From Filimonas effusa (GTDB lineage Bacteria > Bacteroidota > Bacteroidia > Chitinophagales > Chitinophagaceae): a stretch of DNA of 64,000 nt. The notes beneath the pieces were generated by a model. It was given only the letters and a program-made list of their open reading frames with translations, made no database searches and had not been told where the DNA came from. The DNA is taken from contig NZ_SDHZ01000001.1 in assembly GCF_004118675.1 (NCBI RefSeq), positions 1,054,001 to 1,118,000 of the forward strand, given 5' to 3'. The position numbers were made by a program, and so were the translations under genes. Of the stretch, positions 16,870 to 25,418 are shown piece after piece; the first letter of the stretch is position 1; each line of letters opens with the position of its first letter.

Positions 16870-17883
16870 ATGTCAAATTTAAACAAAACAACGTATCCCG
16901 GATTACTCCCTTCATTGTTTGTTAACAAACTTTTTGAAGATACCCTGGCTTTCGACGCCGCTGCCTTGTCGCTGGCTGCATTTCAATACCAGCACAATAA
17001 ACCCTATCAGCAATGGTGCCAGCTGCTCCAAAAGCCCGATCCCACGGCCGCAGGCCTTGCCGGCATCCCCTTCCTTCCGGTGTCTTTCTTTAAAACACAG
17101 GAAGTAATTACAGGCTCGTTTACACCTGAAATCGTCTTCGAAAGCAGCGGTACAACCCAAACCGTCAACAGCCGCCACCTGGTAAAAGACCTGTCTGTCT
17201 ATGAGAAAAGCTGCATCACAGCCTTCGAAAGGCTTTATGGCCCCATCGCCGATTGGTGTATCATAGGCCTCTTGCCAGCCTACCTCGAACGTCAGAACTC
17301 CTCCCTGGTACATATGGTCAACAGGTTCATGGAACGCTCCGGCCGCCCCGAAAATGGCTTCTATCTCTACGATCACGCCCAGCTTCATCAAACCTTGCTG
17401 TCCCTCGAAGCCCGTAAGCAAAAAACACTGCTCATAGGCGTAACATTCGGCCTGCTCGATTTTGCAGCAGCTTATCCCATGCAGCTCGGGCACACCGTCA
17501 TAATGGAAACAGGTGGCATGAAAGGCCGCCGCGCCGAACTAACCCGCTACGAACTCCATGCATACCTGCAACAGCAACTGGGCGTCTCCGCCATTCACTC
17601 CGAATACGGTATGACCGAACTCCTCAGCCAGGGCTATTCCCTGGGAGAAGGACGCTTCGTCTGCCCCCCATGGATGAAAATACTGGTCAGGGATGAAGAA
17701 GATCCGTTAGTTGTCTCCCTGCAGGGCAAAGGCATCATCAATGTCATCGACCTTGCCAACATCTTCAGCTGTGCTTTCATCGCCACCGACGATGTAGGCA
17801 CAGTTTACCCCGATGGTTCATTTGAAGTCTGGGGCAGGGTAGATGCCAGCGACATCCGCGGCTGTAGTCTCATGGTGGTTTAA
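16870..17883 (+). CDS. LuxE-type acyl-protein synthetase
   Basis: Start set at ATG 16870 (MSNLNKTTYPG), 337 residues; the frame extends upstream only through a TTG. The sequence matches the LuxE/acyl-protein synthetase family: an ATP-dependent enzyme that activates a carboxylate as acyl-AMP and moves it to a cysteine. The adenylate-type loop FESSGTTQ is near residue 95 and SEYGMTELLSQGY near 243, with a final DVGT..PDGSFEVWGRVDASDIRG. Stand-alone LuxE homologues without luxCDAB occur in Bacteroidota; the substrate is unknown. The gene converges on a small membrane protein gene with a four-base overlap. Confidence 0.82.
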   Translation: MSNLNKTTYPGLLPSLFVNKLFEDTLAFDAAALSLAAFQYQHNKPYQQWCQLLQKPDPTAAGLAGIPFLPVSFFKTQEVITGSFTPEIVFESSGTTQTVNSRHLVKDLSVYEKSCITAFERLYGPIADWCIIGLLPAYLERQNSSLVHMVNRFMERSGRPENGFYLYDHAQLHQTLLSLEARKQKTLLIGVTFGLLDFAAAYPMQLGHTVIMETGGMKGRRAELTRYELHAYLQQQLGVSAIHSEYGMTELLSQGYSLGEGRFVCPPWMKILVRDEEDPLVVSLQGKGIINVIDLANIFSCAFIATDDVGTVYPDGSFEVWGRVDASDIRGCSLMVV

Positions 17884-18074
17884 GAAGGCCTGTCCTTCGT
17901 ATTCTTGATCAGGCCAATACCGGCAAAAAAGAAGATGAGCCCCAGGATGGAATAAATGGCGATAGCCTTGATATTCCTGACGCCGCCCGACCCGTTCATG
18001 AACTGTACGGCCGCCAGTATTAATCCCAGTGCCCCTAATAAGGAAAAAAGAATACCCAATACGCGCTTTTCCAT
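17880..18074 (-). CDS. Small two-helix membrane protein
   Basis: 64 residues with two hydrophobic helices (about 5-26 and 38-57) joined by a short loop NGSGGVRN, a type widespread in Bacteroidota. No catalytic motif. Stop overlaps the LuxE gene end by four bases. Confidence 0.65.
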   Translation of the reverse strand: MEKRVLGILFSLLGALGLILAAVQFMNGSGGVRNIKAIAIYSILGLIFFFAGIGLIKNTKDRPS

Positions 18075-18142
18075 AGTGTTTTTTAGGAAATACAGGTTAC
18101 AAATAATATGCTATGATTTAGGGGGATATTCCCTTTATTCAT

Positions 18143-18150
18143 TATATTTG
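18143..18150 (+). promoter_or_regulatory. -7 box before the hydroxylase gene
   Basis: TATATTTG matches TAnnTTTG exactly, 30 bases before the ATG at 18181. A weak TTTA lies 22 bases upstream in the -33 region. This could be the promoter of the 18.2-19.9 kb unit. Confidence 0.55.
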
Positions 18151-18180
18151 ATCAACCTTACACCTATAACCTGATACACT

Positions 18181-18876
18181 ATGATTCGCTTTGCTTGCCT
18201 TCCACTATCCGTTGACCTTCCATCCATACAACACGAGGTAACACAACTTACTACAGAATGGATGCCTCACCTCAACACAAAATACTATACCGGTAATTGG
18301 GATATAAAATCACTCCGTTCGCCGCGCGGTGCAGAAGATAACAGCGTTCCCGACCTTATGAGCGCCGGCGATACCTATCTCGATACCCCCCTCATGGCGC
18401 GATGCCCCGCTATACAGGAATTTACCGGTAACCTGCAATGCAACATCATGTCCGTAAGGTTGATGAACCTGAGAAGTGGTGCCGTCATTAAACCACACCG
18501 CGACTACGACCTCTGTTTCGAAAAAGGAGAAGCCAGGATCCATGTCCCTGTATTCACAAACGATCAGGTTACGTTTTATTGTGAAGAACAACTGGTGCCC
18601 ATGCGCGAAGGCGAATGCTGGTACATCAATGCCAATAAAACACATCAGGTCGCCAACCGCGGAACTTCCGACCGCATTCACCTCGTCATAGACTGCGTGG
18701 TGAACGACTGGATGAAAGACCTCTTCGGGCGTGCAGAAAAAAATGAAGTGCCTGATATCCTGGATGTGCAGGAAACCATGGCTTTGATTGCCGCATTGAA
18801 AACGCACCATACAGAAATGGCAAACACCATGGCAGCTTCACTCCAAGCGCAACTCGAAGCGCAGGCCACAGCATAA
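18181..18876 (+). CDS. Aspartyl/asparaginyl beta-hydroxylase-family dioxygenase
   Basis: A 231-residue soluble Fe(II)/2-oxoglutarate oxygenase. The metal-binding HxD is His106-Arg-Asp108 in KPHRDYD and the distal His is His155 in NKTHQVAN; Arg165 follows as a candidate 2OG carboxylate contact. The double-stranded beta-helix core spans about residues 88-175. Relatives hydroxylate Asp/Asn side chains or free amino acids such as proline. Here the C-terminal 55 residues form an extra helical tail. It is followed 22 bases later by a sulfotransferase, so a hydroxyl made here could be the sulfation site; that link is inference. Confidence 0.85.
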   Translation: MIRFACLPLSVDLPSIQHEVTQLTTEWMPHLNTKYYTGNWDIKSLRSPRGAEDNSVPDLMSAGDTYLDTPLMARCPAIQEFTGNLQCNIMSVRLMNLRSGAVIKPHRDYDLCFEKGEARIHVPVFTNDQVTFYCEEQLVPMREGECWYINANKTHQVANRGTSDRIHLVIDCVVNDWMKDLFGRAEKNEVPDILDVQETMALIAALKTHHTEMANTMAASLQAQLEAQATA

Positions 18877-18898
18877 CTAAAAAAACACTCGAACCTAT

Positions 18899-19876
18899 AT
18901 GACAACCGCTTTACACCAGGCTGCATTGGCCGGCTGGATACCCTTTAAATTACGCAATGGTACAGAAGTGCAATGGCTATACACCGGCACCCAACCCTAT
19001 ACCGATCCCTTCTTCGATGAAACCATCAGCAAATGCAAGTCTTTCCCTGAAAATAATCACTTGAAACGTAGTGCCAGCTCCTGCGATATGTTGGAGGAAT
19101 GGTCGCTTGTGGGCGATACATTGCCGCCTTCTGCCGTCATTTTCCATGTCTCACGCTGCGGATCTACCTTGCTGGCTCAACTAATGGGCCTCGATAGCAA
19201 TAATATAGCATTGGCGGAAGTGCCTTTTTTCGACGACCTGCTCCGGGCAAAATATAAACCGGGTGGCAAAGACCTTTCCCACCTGCTGCCACATGCCGTC
19301 TCCTTCTATACGCAAAAAAGAAGGGGTGGCGAAAAAAAGGCCTTTATAAAAGCCGACAGTTGGCACTTATTCTTTTACGATCAGTTGAGAGCGCTGTATC
19401 CAAACATTCCCTTTATCCTCTTATATAGGCGCCCCGATGAAGTGATTGCTTCACAGGAAAAAAGAAGAGGAATGCATGCCGTACCGGGTGTCGTCGAAAA
19501 TGAAATATTCGAATTAGGTGAACTGCCCGATTATACGCATCCGCTTAATACCTATATGGCGGCAGTATTACAACAGTATTACCAGAAAATGCAGCAGATC
19601 CGGGCTGTTGACGACTTATCTTATTTAATAAATTATAACGAAGGGTTCGTTGCCATAACGGAAAAGCTCTACGAATTAACAGGTACAATATTGACGCCCG
19701 AAGCCCGGCAGTCTGTTGCTGAAAGATGCAGTTACGATGCCAAGGAACCCTATAAGAAATTTAGCAGTGAACTTTTAGATGATAACGCCCCATCTGAATA
19801 CATGGAAAAAGCATTTGAAGAATATCATAGGCTCGAACAATTGAGGAAAAAAGACATTATAAATGTTTCTTTATAA
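18899..19876 (+). CDS. Sulfotransferase-family protein
   Basis: 325 residues, cytosolic. The 5'-phosphosulfate-binding loop is SRCGSTLL at residues 85-92, after a beta strand (VIFHV), and the 3'-phosphate-binding segment is RRPDEVIAS at 177-185. These define PAPS-dependent sulfotransferases, which move sulfate to a hydroxyl or amine. The acceptor cannot be read from sequence. The 2OG oxygenase lies just upstream. The 3' end overlaps the end of an APS kinase gene on the other strand by 20 bases, giving donor synthesis and use side by side. Confidence 0.82.
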   Translation: MTTALHQAALAGWIPFKLRNGTEVQWLYTGTQPYTDPFFDETISKCKSFPENNHLKRSASSCDMLEEWSLVGDTLPPSAVIFHVSRCGSTLLAQLMGLDSNNIALAEVPFFDDLLRAKYKPGGKDLSHLLPHAVSFYTQKRRGGEKKAFIKADSWHLFFYDQLRALYPNIPFILLYRRPDEVIASQEKRRGMHAVPGVVENEIFELGELPDYTHPLNTYMAAVLQQYYQKMQQIRAVDDLSYLINYNEGFVAITEKLYELTGTILTPEARQSVAERCSYDAKEPYKKFSSELLDDNAPSEYMEKAFEEYHRLEQLRKKDIINVSL

Positions 19877-20378
19877 AATCTAAAAAAAACGCAGTAGCCT
19901 CTTCAGGACTCGATAAGGAGGTGTTTAATATGAGATCCGCATGCGAAGGGTCTTCATAAGGATCGTTTACGCCCGTAAGGTTGGTAATATATTCAGGATG
20001 GCTTGCATCTAACAAGGCTCTTCTGTATAATCCCTTCGTGTCCCTTTCTATTAACACACGAAGCGGGCAATGTATGAATACAGTCTTGGCTTTATATAGC
20101 GATGCCAATTCATCTCTTGCTTCCTGGTAAGGGTTGATGGCGGCTATGATGGCAACCATTCCTTGTTGGCAATAAGAACTGGCCACCTTTCCCAGTCGCC
20201 TTATATTCTCGCAACGGTCAGCGCGCGAGAAGCCAAGGTCTGCACATATGGTTTTGCGATATTCATCGCCATCGATAATAATTGTAGGTATGCCTTCGTC
20301 CAATAATCGTGTCTTCACCATATTGGCTATCGTGCTTTTCCCGGCGCCGGACAATCCCGTGAGTTGAATCAGTAACAT
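19857..20378 (-). CDS. cysC: Adenylylsulfate (APS) kinase
   Basis: 173 residues from ATG 20378. It phosphorylates APS to PAPS, the sulfotransferase donor. The P-loop GLSGAGKST is at residues 8-16, DGDEYRK at 37-42, the APS-binding FSRADRCENIRR at 50-61, and KGLYRRA at 115-121. Length fits a stand-alone CysC. No ATP sulfurylase or PAPS reductase lies nearby, so this kinase seems dedicated to sulfation rather than to sulfate assimilation. It is convergent with the sulfotransferase gene, with a 20-base overlap. Confidence 0.93.
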   Translation of the reverse strand: MLLIQLTGLSGAGKSTIANMVKTRLLDEGIPTIIIDGDEYRKTICADLGFSRADRCENIRRLGKVASSYCQQGMVAIIAAINPYQEARDELASLYKAKTVFIHCPLRVLIERDTKGLYRRALLDASHPEYITNLTGVNDPYEDPSHADLILNTSLSSPEEATAFFLDFIKKHL

Positions 20379-20384
20379 AAACAA

Positions 20385-20400
20385 ATACTATTGATAGTAT
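20385..20400. promoter_or_regulatory. Inverted repeat upstream of cysC
   Basis: ATACTA-TTGA-TAGTAT, a perfect six-base-arm palindrome starting seven bases before the cysC start codon. It could be an operator or a chance feature of AT-rich DNA. Confidence 0.3.
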
Positions 20401-20624
20401 GATCTATTATTTAATGAAAATTATAAATATTTTTTAAATTAAGGAAGGTATAATGTAGTATTTATAATATAAATGTTTTAGATTTGGAGAAGTTAAAATT
20501 TACGCCTGCCATTTCTTTATTACTATATCATGAAAACTTAACCTCTATCCTTATTGCCGCTTTCCTGCAGTCGGATCCTGTGAAATAAGATACCCCATAT
20601 GTAAACCTAAACAACAAATATAGA

Positions 20625-21713
20625 ATGAAAACACTGTCTCTGGGCCTTCTGCTGCCCACGTCTACAATATTGCCCATAAGCAAGGATTTTGAACGCGGAG
20701 TGAAAGATGGATTTAATACCCACTCCCAGATAATAGAAATAGAAATTATTAAAGAGTTTATTGGACAGGGTGGAGCCAAACAGGCAGAAGATGCTTCTGG
20801 CCGCTTCTTCAATTACCACGATGTAGATGTAGTGTCGGGTGTGCTATCGCATAAGGTGGCCGACGACCTGGCGGAACAATTTAAAAAAAGAAAGATCCCT
20901 TTTATTGTGAACGATCTGGGCGGGCATATCCCCCAGGTAGATAAGCTGAACGATTATACCTATCTCAACTCATTACACCTGTGGCGGCATGCCTGGTCTA
21001 TTGGTAAATGGGGCGTGGAAACCTTTGGTAAAAAAGGAATGTATATAAGTGCAGTCTACGACTCCGGGTACGCATTTTCACAAATGTTTCATGAAGGTAT
21101 GATGGCTGCCGATCCGCGTGCGGAATGGTCCTTTTCTGTTTGCCCCATGCCCGATGCAGGAAACCTGTCCGATATGTCGGTGATATTCCCTTTTATGGAA
21201 GAATATCAGCCCGACTTTATTTTTGCTACATTCTGTGGCGCCGAAACAACTTTGTTCCTGAACGAATGCATTGCAAGAGGATGGCATAAAAGAACCAATA
21301 TTATAGGTCTCCCTTTTATCACCGAGCCACTGGGACCACTGCATGCCGATGTAACGGTCTATTCTACTATAGCCGCGCAGAACGCAGAAATGATTGTACC
21401 CGAACGTTCATTTTATTACCTGGGTTACGAAACAGGAGCGATGCTTGCAAAAGCAGCAGCCAAAGGAGGTGACCTCAATACACAGTTGCAGGAATTATAT
21501 AAAGGACTCAGGCTGGTAGGGCAGGAGCAGGCGTTGAAATACGATGAGTCATATGAAGTCATAATGACACGCAATTCCATTAAAGCGGGCGACACCGGTA
21601 AACACTCGGAAGTAATAAGTACGCTGCCCGTTTTTACAATGGAGATGCAGTCAATGAAATCATTAGTGAACGATATTCACTTCGGTTGGATGAACCCTTA
21701 CCTCTGCATATAA
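20625..21713 (+). CDS. Periplasmic-binding-fold protein without signal peptide
   Basis: 362 residues resembling type 1 periplasmic-binding proteins of the Leu/Ile/Val or amide group (Peripla_BP_6): the start LSLGLLLPTSTILPISKDFERGV, the DVVSGVLSHKVADDLA strand-helix and later GYETGAMLAKAAA are family-like. Unlike transport receptors, it begins directly with the first beta strand and has no signal peptide or lipobox, so it should stay in the cytoplasm, perhaps as a ligand sensor like AmiC. Its stop is one base before the formyltransferase start, implying translational coupling. No ABC permease or ATPase is present. Confidence 0.72.
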   Translation: MKTLSLGLLLPTSTILPISKDFERGVKDGFNTHSQIIEIEIIKEFIGQGGAKQAEDASGRFFNYHDVDVVSGVLSHKVADDLAEQFKKRKIPFIVNDLGGHIPQVDKLNDYTYLNSLHLWRHAWSIGKWGVETFGKKGMYISAVYDSGYAFSQMFHEGMMAADPRAEWSFSVCPMPDAGNLSDMSVIFPFMEEYQPDFIFATFCGAETTLFLNECIARGWHKRTNIIGLPFITEPLGPLHADVTVYSTIAAQNAEMIVPERSFYYLGYETGAMLAKAAAKGGDLNTQLQELYKGLRLVGQEQALKYDESYEVIMTRNSIKAGDTGKHSEVISTLPVFTMEMQSMKSLVNDIHFGWMNPYLCI

Positions 21714-21714
21714 T

Positions 21715-22644
21715 ATGAACACCATTCTGCTTTGCAATTCCGATACGCTGGCCATTCCTGCTGCCCTGCACTTGCATCACGCAGGTCAGTTGGCTGCAGT
21801 TGTGATCCCCGAACGTTCCGCCGCTGTTTTGAAAAACAGTTTCGCTCAGGTGATGATTCCACCGGAAAAAATACAAGTGGTCTCCAGGCAGCAGTTGGAA
21901 GCAACACTCACGAACCTGGTAACAACTACAAAAGCAGACCTGCTGCTTACCATGACTTTCCCCTGGAAATTGCCGGATGGCGTATTGTCATTACCCACCT
22001 TCGGATGTATCAATTTTCATTTCGGACTACTGCCCGTTTACCAGGGCGCCGATCCTGTTTTTTGGCAATTGCGCAATGGTGAAAAGGAAGGGGGTATTAC
22101 CGTACATATAATGACTTCCCACATCGATAACGGGCCCGTATTGCATTATGCAAAGTTGCCACTTATGCCCGGTGAAACCTATGGTATACATTGCGAGCGG
22201 CTGGGGCATGCTGCCGTTGCTGCTATGCAAAAGGTCATGAATATTTTGCAAAACAACACCGGTACGGCTACACCACAGGAAGAAACGGTACCAGCTTATT
22301 ATAAGGCGCCCGGTTTCCACGAACGCACCATTCAATGGAAGCAACAGTCGGCGGCAGAAGTAATTCAACTCGTAAATGCTTGTAACCCCAGGTATGGTGG
22401 CGCCATCACTACCTTTCGCAATATGCAGGTGAACCTGTTGGAAGCCATTCCCGTAGAAGTTAATAATCCACCCGAACAGGTCTTGCCCGGCACTATCGTG
22501 CATGCCGATATTGTTTATGGCATCATTGCAGCCTGCTGCGATAACAAATTTATAAGGATAAATATCGTCCAAATGCGCGAAGGCTATCTGTCAGGCAACA
22601 AACTGTCTCAAATGGGATGGCAAACAGGAGAACGATTTATCTGA
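21715..22644 (+). CDS. Formyltransferase, Fmt-like
   Basis: 309 residues. It uses 10-formyl-tetrahydrofolate to formylate an amine. The catalytic triad is Asn100 and His102 in INFHFGLLP and Asp138 in HIDNGPVL, and an OB-like C-terminal domain (about 205-309) follows as in methionyl-tRNA or sugar-nucleotide formyltransferases. The N-terminal nucleotide region is divergent from Fmt, and the neighbourhood is not a translation cluster, so a small-molecule or sugar acceptor is more likely. It is one base downstream of the binding-fold gene and 34 bases before the first tail-collar gene. Confidence 0.83.
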   Translation: MNTILLCNSDTLAIPAALHLHHAGQLAAVVIPERSAAVLKNSFAQVMIPPEKIQVVSRQQLEATLTNLVTTTKADLLLTMTFPWKLPDGVLSLPTFGCINFHFGLLPVYQGADPVFWQLRNGEKEGGITVHIMTSHIDNGPVLHYAKLPLMPGETYGIHCERLGHAAVAAMQKVMNILQNNTGTATPQEETVPAYYKAPGFHERTIQWKQQSAAEVIQLVNACNPRYGGAITTFRNMQVNLLEAIPVEVNNPPEQVLPGTIVHADIVYGIIAACCDNKFIRINIVQMREGYLSGNKLSQMGWQTGERFI

Positions 22645-22678
22645 TAAACTCATTTCTTAATCATAAAAACAAACATCT

Positions 22679-23284
22679 ATGGACGGAACAGTTGGCGAAA
22701 TAAGATTGTTTGCTGGTAGCTTCGCACCCAGAAGCTGGGCTTTCTGCCAGGCGCAAACAATTCAGGTTAGGGCTAACACTGCCCTGTATTCTATCATCGG
22801 AATAATGTATGGCGGTGACGGAACTACGACTTTTAAGCTCCCCGATTTTGCAGGAAGAGTGGCTGTTGGGGTAGGTCAGGAGAACGGCCTTTCCCTGTAT
22901 GCACCAGGACAGCAGGGAGGTACTATCGCTGTAACGCTGGCTGCCAGCGACATTCCTGTACACACGCATCTGGCAACTCCCACCTTAGCGTCTCAGGGGT
23001 CGGGAACGGCTACGTTGAATGCTGTCAATGGAGCTACTTTATCAACCCCGGGAGGTAATTATATTGGAACCGATTCCAATACCAATTTCTTTTCCAATGT
23101 AACACCAGCTGCGCCGGCGCCCATGGCATCTGCGTCGCTCGAGGTGTCTAATGTGGTGGCTCCTCAGATAACTTCCGTTACCCTGAGCGCTATAGGAGGT
23201 AACACTCCTCACAACAATTTGCAGCCATACCTGGTAATGAACTTCATTATTTGCATGTTTGGCGTATACCCTTCACGTAACTAA
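22679..23284 (+). CDS. Tail-collar domain protein (microcystin-dependent-protein type), 1 of 3
   Basis: 201 residues. The N-terminal phage tail-collar domain (GEIRLFAGSFAPRSWAFC, then ALYSIIGIMYGGDG..TFKLPDFAGRVAVGVGQ) spans about residues 1-75. A Thr/Ala/Gly-rich middle follows, then the conserved end GGNTPHNNLQPYLVMNFIICMFGVYPSRN. This is the family of bacterial tail-collar proteins known from microcystin-dependent MdpB. No signal peptide. It is the first of three tandem paralogs; no other phage structural genes are near. Confidence 0.88.
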   Translation: MDGTVGEIRLFAGSFAPRSWAFCQAQTIQVRANTALYSIIGIMYGGDGTTTFKLPDFAGRVAVGVGQENGLSLYAPGQQGGTIAVTLAASDIPVHTHLATPTLASQGSGTATLNAVNGATLSTPGGNYIGTDSNTNFFSNVTPAAPAPMASASLEVSNVVAPQITSVTLSAIGGNTPHNNLQPYLVMNFIICMFGVYPSRN

Positions 23285-23315
23285 TCATCAATTAACTAGA
23301 ACTAAATTATTTATT

Positions 23316-23942
23316 ATGGAAGGATATTTTGCTGAGATTCGGTGCTTTTCCGGAAACTTCGCACCTAAATATTGGGCGTTTTGCTGGGGGCAAACTTTGC
23401 CTGTTTCCACAAATCAGGCCCTGTTTGCACTCTTGTACACCACCTTTGGTGGTAATGGAATGCAAACTTTTCAATTGCCGGATTTTAGAAGCCGTGTTCC
23501 TGTTGGTACAGGTGTCCCATCCTACAATACCAATCTTAACTTTGTATTGGGACAAAAAGGAGGCGAGGAAACGCATACGCTGATCACCTCTGAAATGACA
23601 ATGCACACACATGGCGTTACGGTAGTGCAAGGCACAGGAGCGCCGGTGGTGGGTGTTACATTGAACGGAACCGCCAGTAATGGCAACACCGCCGACCCGC
23701 AGGGCGCCTTGTTGGCACACGACGATGGAAGTTCCACTGTTAATATCTATGCAAATGCTTCTAATGCGTCGGCCAAAGTCGCTATGGCTCCAAATTCCGT
23801 TACATTGACTAACCTGGTTGCAGGTATACCCACTGTTAACATCAGCCCCAATGGGGGAAATCAGCCACACAACAATATTCAGCCGGTATTGGGTATGCAC
23901 TATGTTATTTGTACGCAAGGCATATTCCCCTCCAGGAACTAA
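23316..23942 (+). CDS. Tail-collar domain protein, 2 of 3
   Basis: Start set at ATG 23316 (MEGYFAEIRCF), aligned with its paralogs; 208 residues. The collar domain (FAPKYWAFCWGQTLPV, TFGGNGMQTFQLPDFRSRVPVGTG) is followed by a variable Gly/Thr/Val-rich segment and the conserved GGNQPHNNIQPVLGMHYVICTQGIFPSRN end. A 31-base gap separates it from paralog 1, and AT-rich spacers between the three genes suggest individual ribosome binding within one transcript. Confidence 0.87.
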   Translation: MEGYFAEIRCFSGNFAPKYWAFCWGQTLPVSTNQALFALLYTTFGGNGMQTFQLPDFRSRVPVGTGVPSYNTNLNFVLGQKGGEETHTLITSEMTMHTHGVTVVQGTGAPVVGVTLNGTASNGNTADPQGALLAHDDGSSTVNIYANASNASAKVAMAPNSVTLTNLVAGIPTVNISPNGGNQPHNNIQPVLGMHYVICTQGIFPSRN

Positions 23943-23972
23943 TTATTGAATAATTTATTAAAAAATATTTTT

Positions 23973-24578
23973 ATGGAAGGAACTATAGGTGAAATCCGAA
24001 TGTTCGCAGGTAATTTTAATCCGCTTTACTGGTTGTATTGCCGCGGCCAGCAGGTCGACATAAACCAGTATATTGCCTTGTATGCTATCGTGGGAATAAC
24101 CTACGGAGGCGACGCACAAACTAAGTTTAACTTACCTAGCTTGTGTAGCAGGGTGCCAATAGGCGCTGGCCAGGGTACTGGTTTATCCAACTATGAACTC
24201 GGCGAAAAAACAGGAACCGAAACGGTGACGTTAACGCAGTTGCAGATTCCATCGCATACGCACATCCCCACGGTGGCTGTCAATTCTGTTACCCCATCCG
24301 GTACCGTTACATTGTATGGTGTCAATAGCGCTGGCGGCGACAATACGCCGGTAGGAGAATTGCTGGGCTCCGATGGAAACACTTCCTGTTATGCGCCAGC
24401 TACAGATCCAACGGTGCCAATGGCCGCGGGTGCTATAACTGTAAACAGTTTTGCAGGGCCGCTCCCTACCGTAACGGTAGCTACCTATGGCGGCTCCACA
24501 CCACACAATAATATTCAGCCATATACCGCTGTCAATTATGTCATTTGCGTGGAAGGAATCTTCCCTTCAAGGAATTAA
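23973..24578 (+). CDS. Tail-collar domain protein, 3 of 3
   Basis: Start set at ATG 23973 (MEGTIGEIRMF) by comparison with its neighbours; 201 residues. Collar domain with FNPLYWLYCRGQQVDI and TYGGDAQTKFNLPSLCSRVPIGAGQ, then a variable middle and GGSTPHNNIQPYTAVNYVICVEGIFPSRN. The three proteins differ most in the middle, as expected if that part is exposed or forms the variable face of a trimer. Confidence 0.87.
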   Translation: MEGTIGEIRMFAGNFNPLYWLYCRGQQVDINQYIALYAIVGITYGGDAQTKFNLPSLCSRVPIGAGQGTGLSNYELGEKTGTETVTLTQLQIPSHTHIPTVAVNSVTPSGTVTLYGVNSAGGDNTPVGELLGSDGNTSCYAPATDPTVPMAAGAITVNSFAGPLPTVTVATYGGSTPHNNIQPYTAVNYVICVEGIFPSRN

Positions 24579-24627
24579 CATGCTCCCTTGAAAAATCCCT
24601 AATCTATATAACCTAAAACACAGATCC

Positions 24628-25281
24628 ATGTTTCCCCTTCCCATTAAAGTAAAAAACGTTAAACTCTATCCTTACATCAACTGGCCGGGCGGCGGCGTTG
24701 GCCCCGCCATCCTACCCGTCATTGAAGGTGCTTCAGGCGTTTACTCTGTCGGAAGCCTTTTTACCAATGTACTGTACAGCTTAAGCCTGCACAACGGTAA
24801 ACAAAGCGGCCACTTGTCTGTTCACGATACCTATATGGCTATCGGTGAAACAGAAGCCGGCATACCCTTTACCTCTCACTGGATGTATTGCCTCAAAACA
24901 GGGGAAGAGCCCTCTTTCGGTCTTACCATCAATGCCTTTTATGTACCCTACAACTACCTGCCCGGCGCAGTCGCGGCTCCCCCGCATTTTAACCTGGCTC
25001 CGCTTACCGATATTACAGTAAGCCAGCTTTTTGCGCCGCCGGCTGTAGGACAGTATGCGCTTATTACAAAAGGCACGGGTAATATCATCGCCACTAAAAC
25101 AGGTACGCCAAATCAAATAGGCGTCGAAGTAACAGGGGGCGAACGTTCAGGTGTGTTTTACGCCGGAAGCCAGAACATCATTATCACCGGTAAAAATACA
25201 GAAGGCGACCTGGTAACCATAGGCTCGCTTACATGTAGTAATCCCGGGCATCCCGCTGTCTTCTTACAGCAACTGTTATAA
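24628..25281 (+). CDS. Unknown protein in the tail-collar cluster
   Basis: 217 residues, no signal peptide and no membrane helix. Start MFPLPIKVKNVKLYPYINW is beta-rich; Gly, Pro and aromatic residues are abundant throughout, consistent with an all-beta structural protein. I do not recognise the family. It follows the third tail-collar gene by 49 bases and ends before a strong terminator, so it is probably the last gene of the unit starting at 20625 or 22679. Confidence 0.65.
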   Translation: MFPLPIKVKNVKLYPYINWPGGGVGPAILPVIEGASGVYSVGSLFTNVLYSLSLHNGKQSGHLSVHDTYMAIGETEAGIPFTSHWMYCLKTGEEPSFGLTINAFYVPYNYLPGAVAAPPHFNLAPLTDITVSQLFAPPAVGQYALITKGTGNIIATKTGTPNQIGVEVTGGERSGVFYAGSQNIIITGKNTEGDLVTIGSLTCSNPGHPAVFLQQLL

Positions 25282-25301
25282 CACTATTTTGTGATGCACC
25301 T

Positions 25302-25356
25302 CAGGCATAAAAGAAAGTTCTGGCTAAAACACCGGCACAGAACTTTCTTTTGCCTG
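25302..25356 (+). terminator. Terminator between the collar and decarboxylase units
   Basis: A long stem of CAGGCATAAAAGAAAGTTCTG with CAGAACTTTCTTTTGCCTG around a 15-base loop, the arms matching over about 18 bases. Confidence 0.7.
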
Positions 25357-25418
25357 AATACGCCTATGCATTGAATTGTTGCTTTGAAAAATATCTTTCA
25401 TTACAAACAAAACACCCC

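Noticed and set aside
22679-24578. Tail-collar proteins as evidence of a prophage
   Set aside because: No terminase, capsid, tail tube, lysis or integrase gene is near, and this family is known as a non-phage bacterial group.
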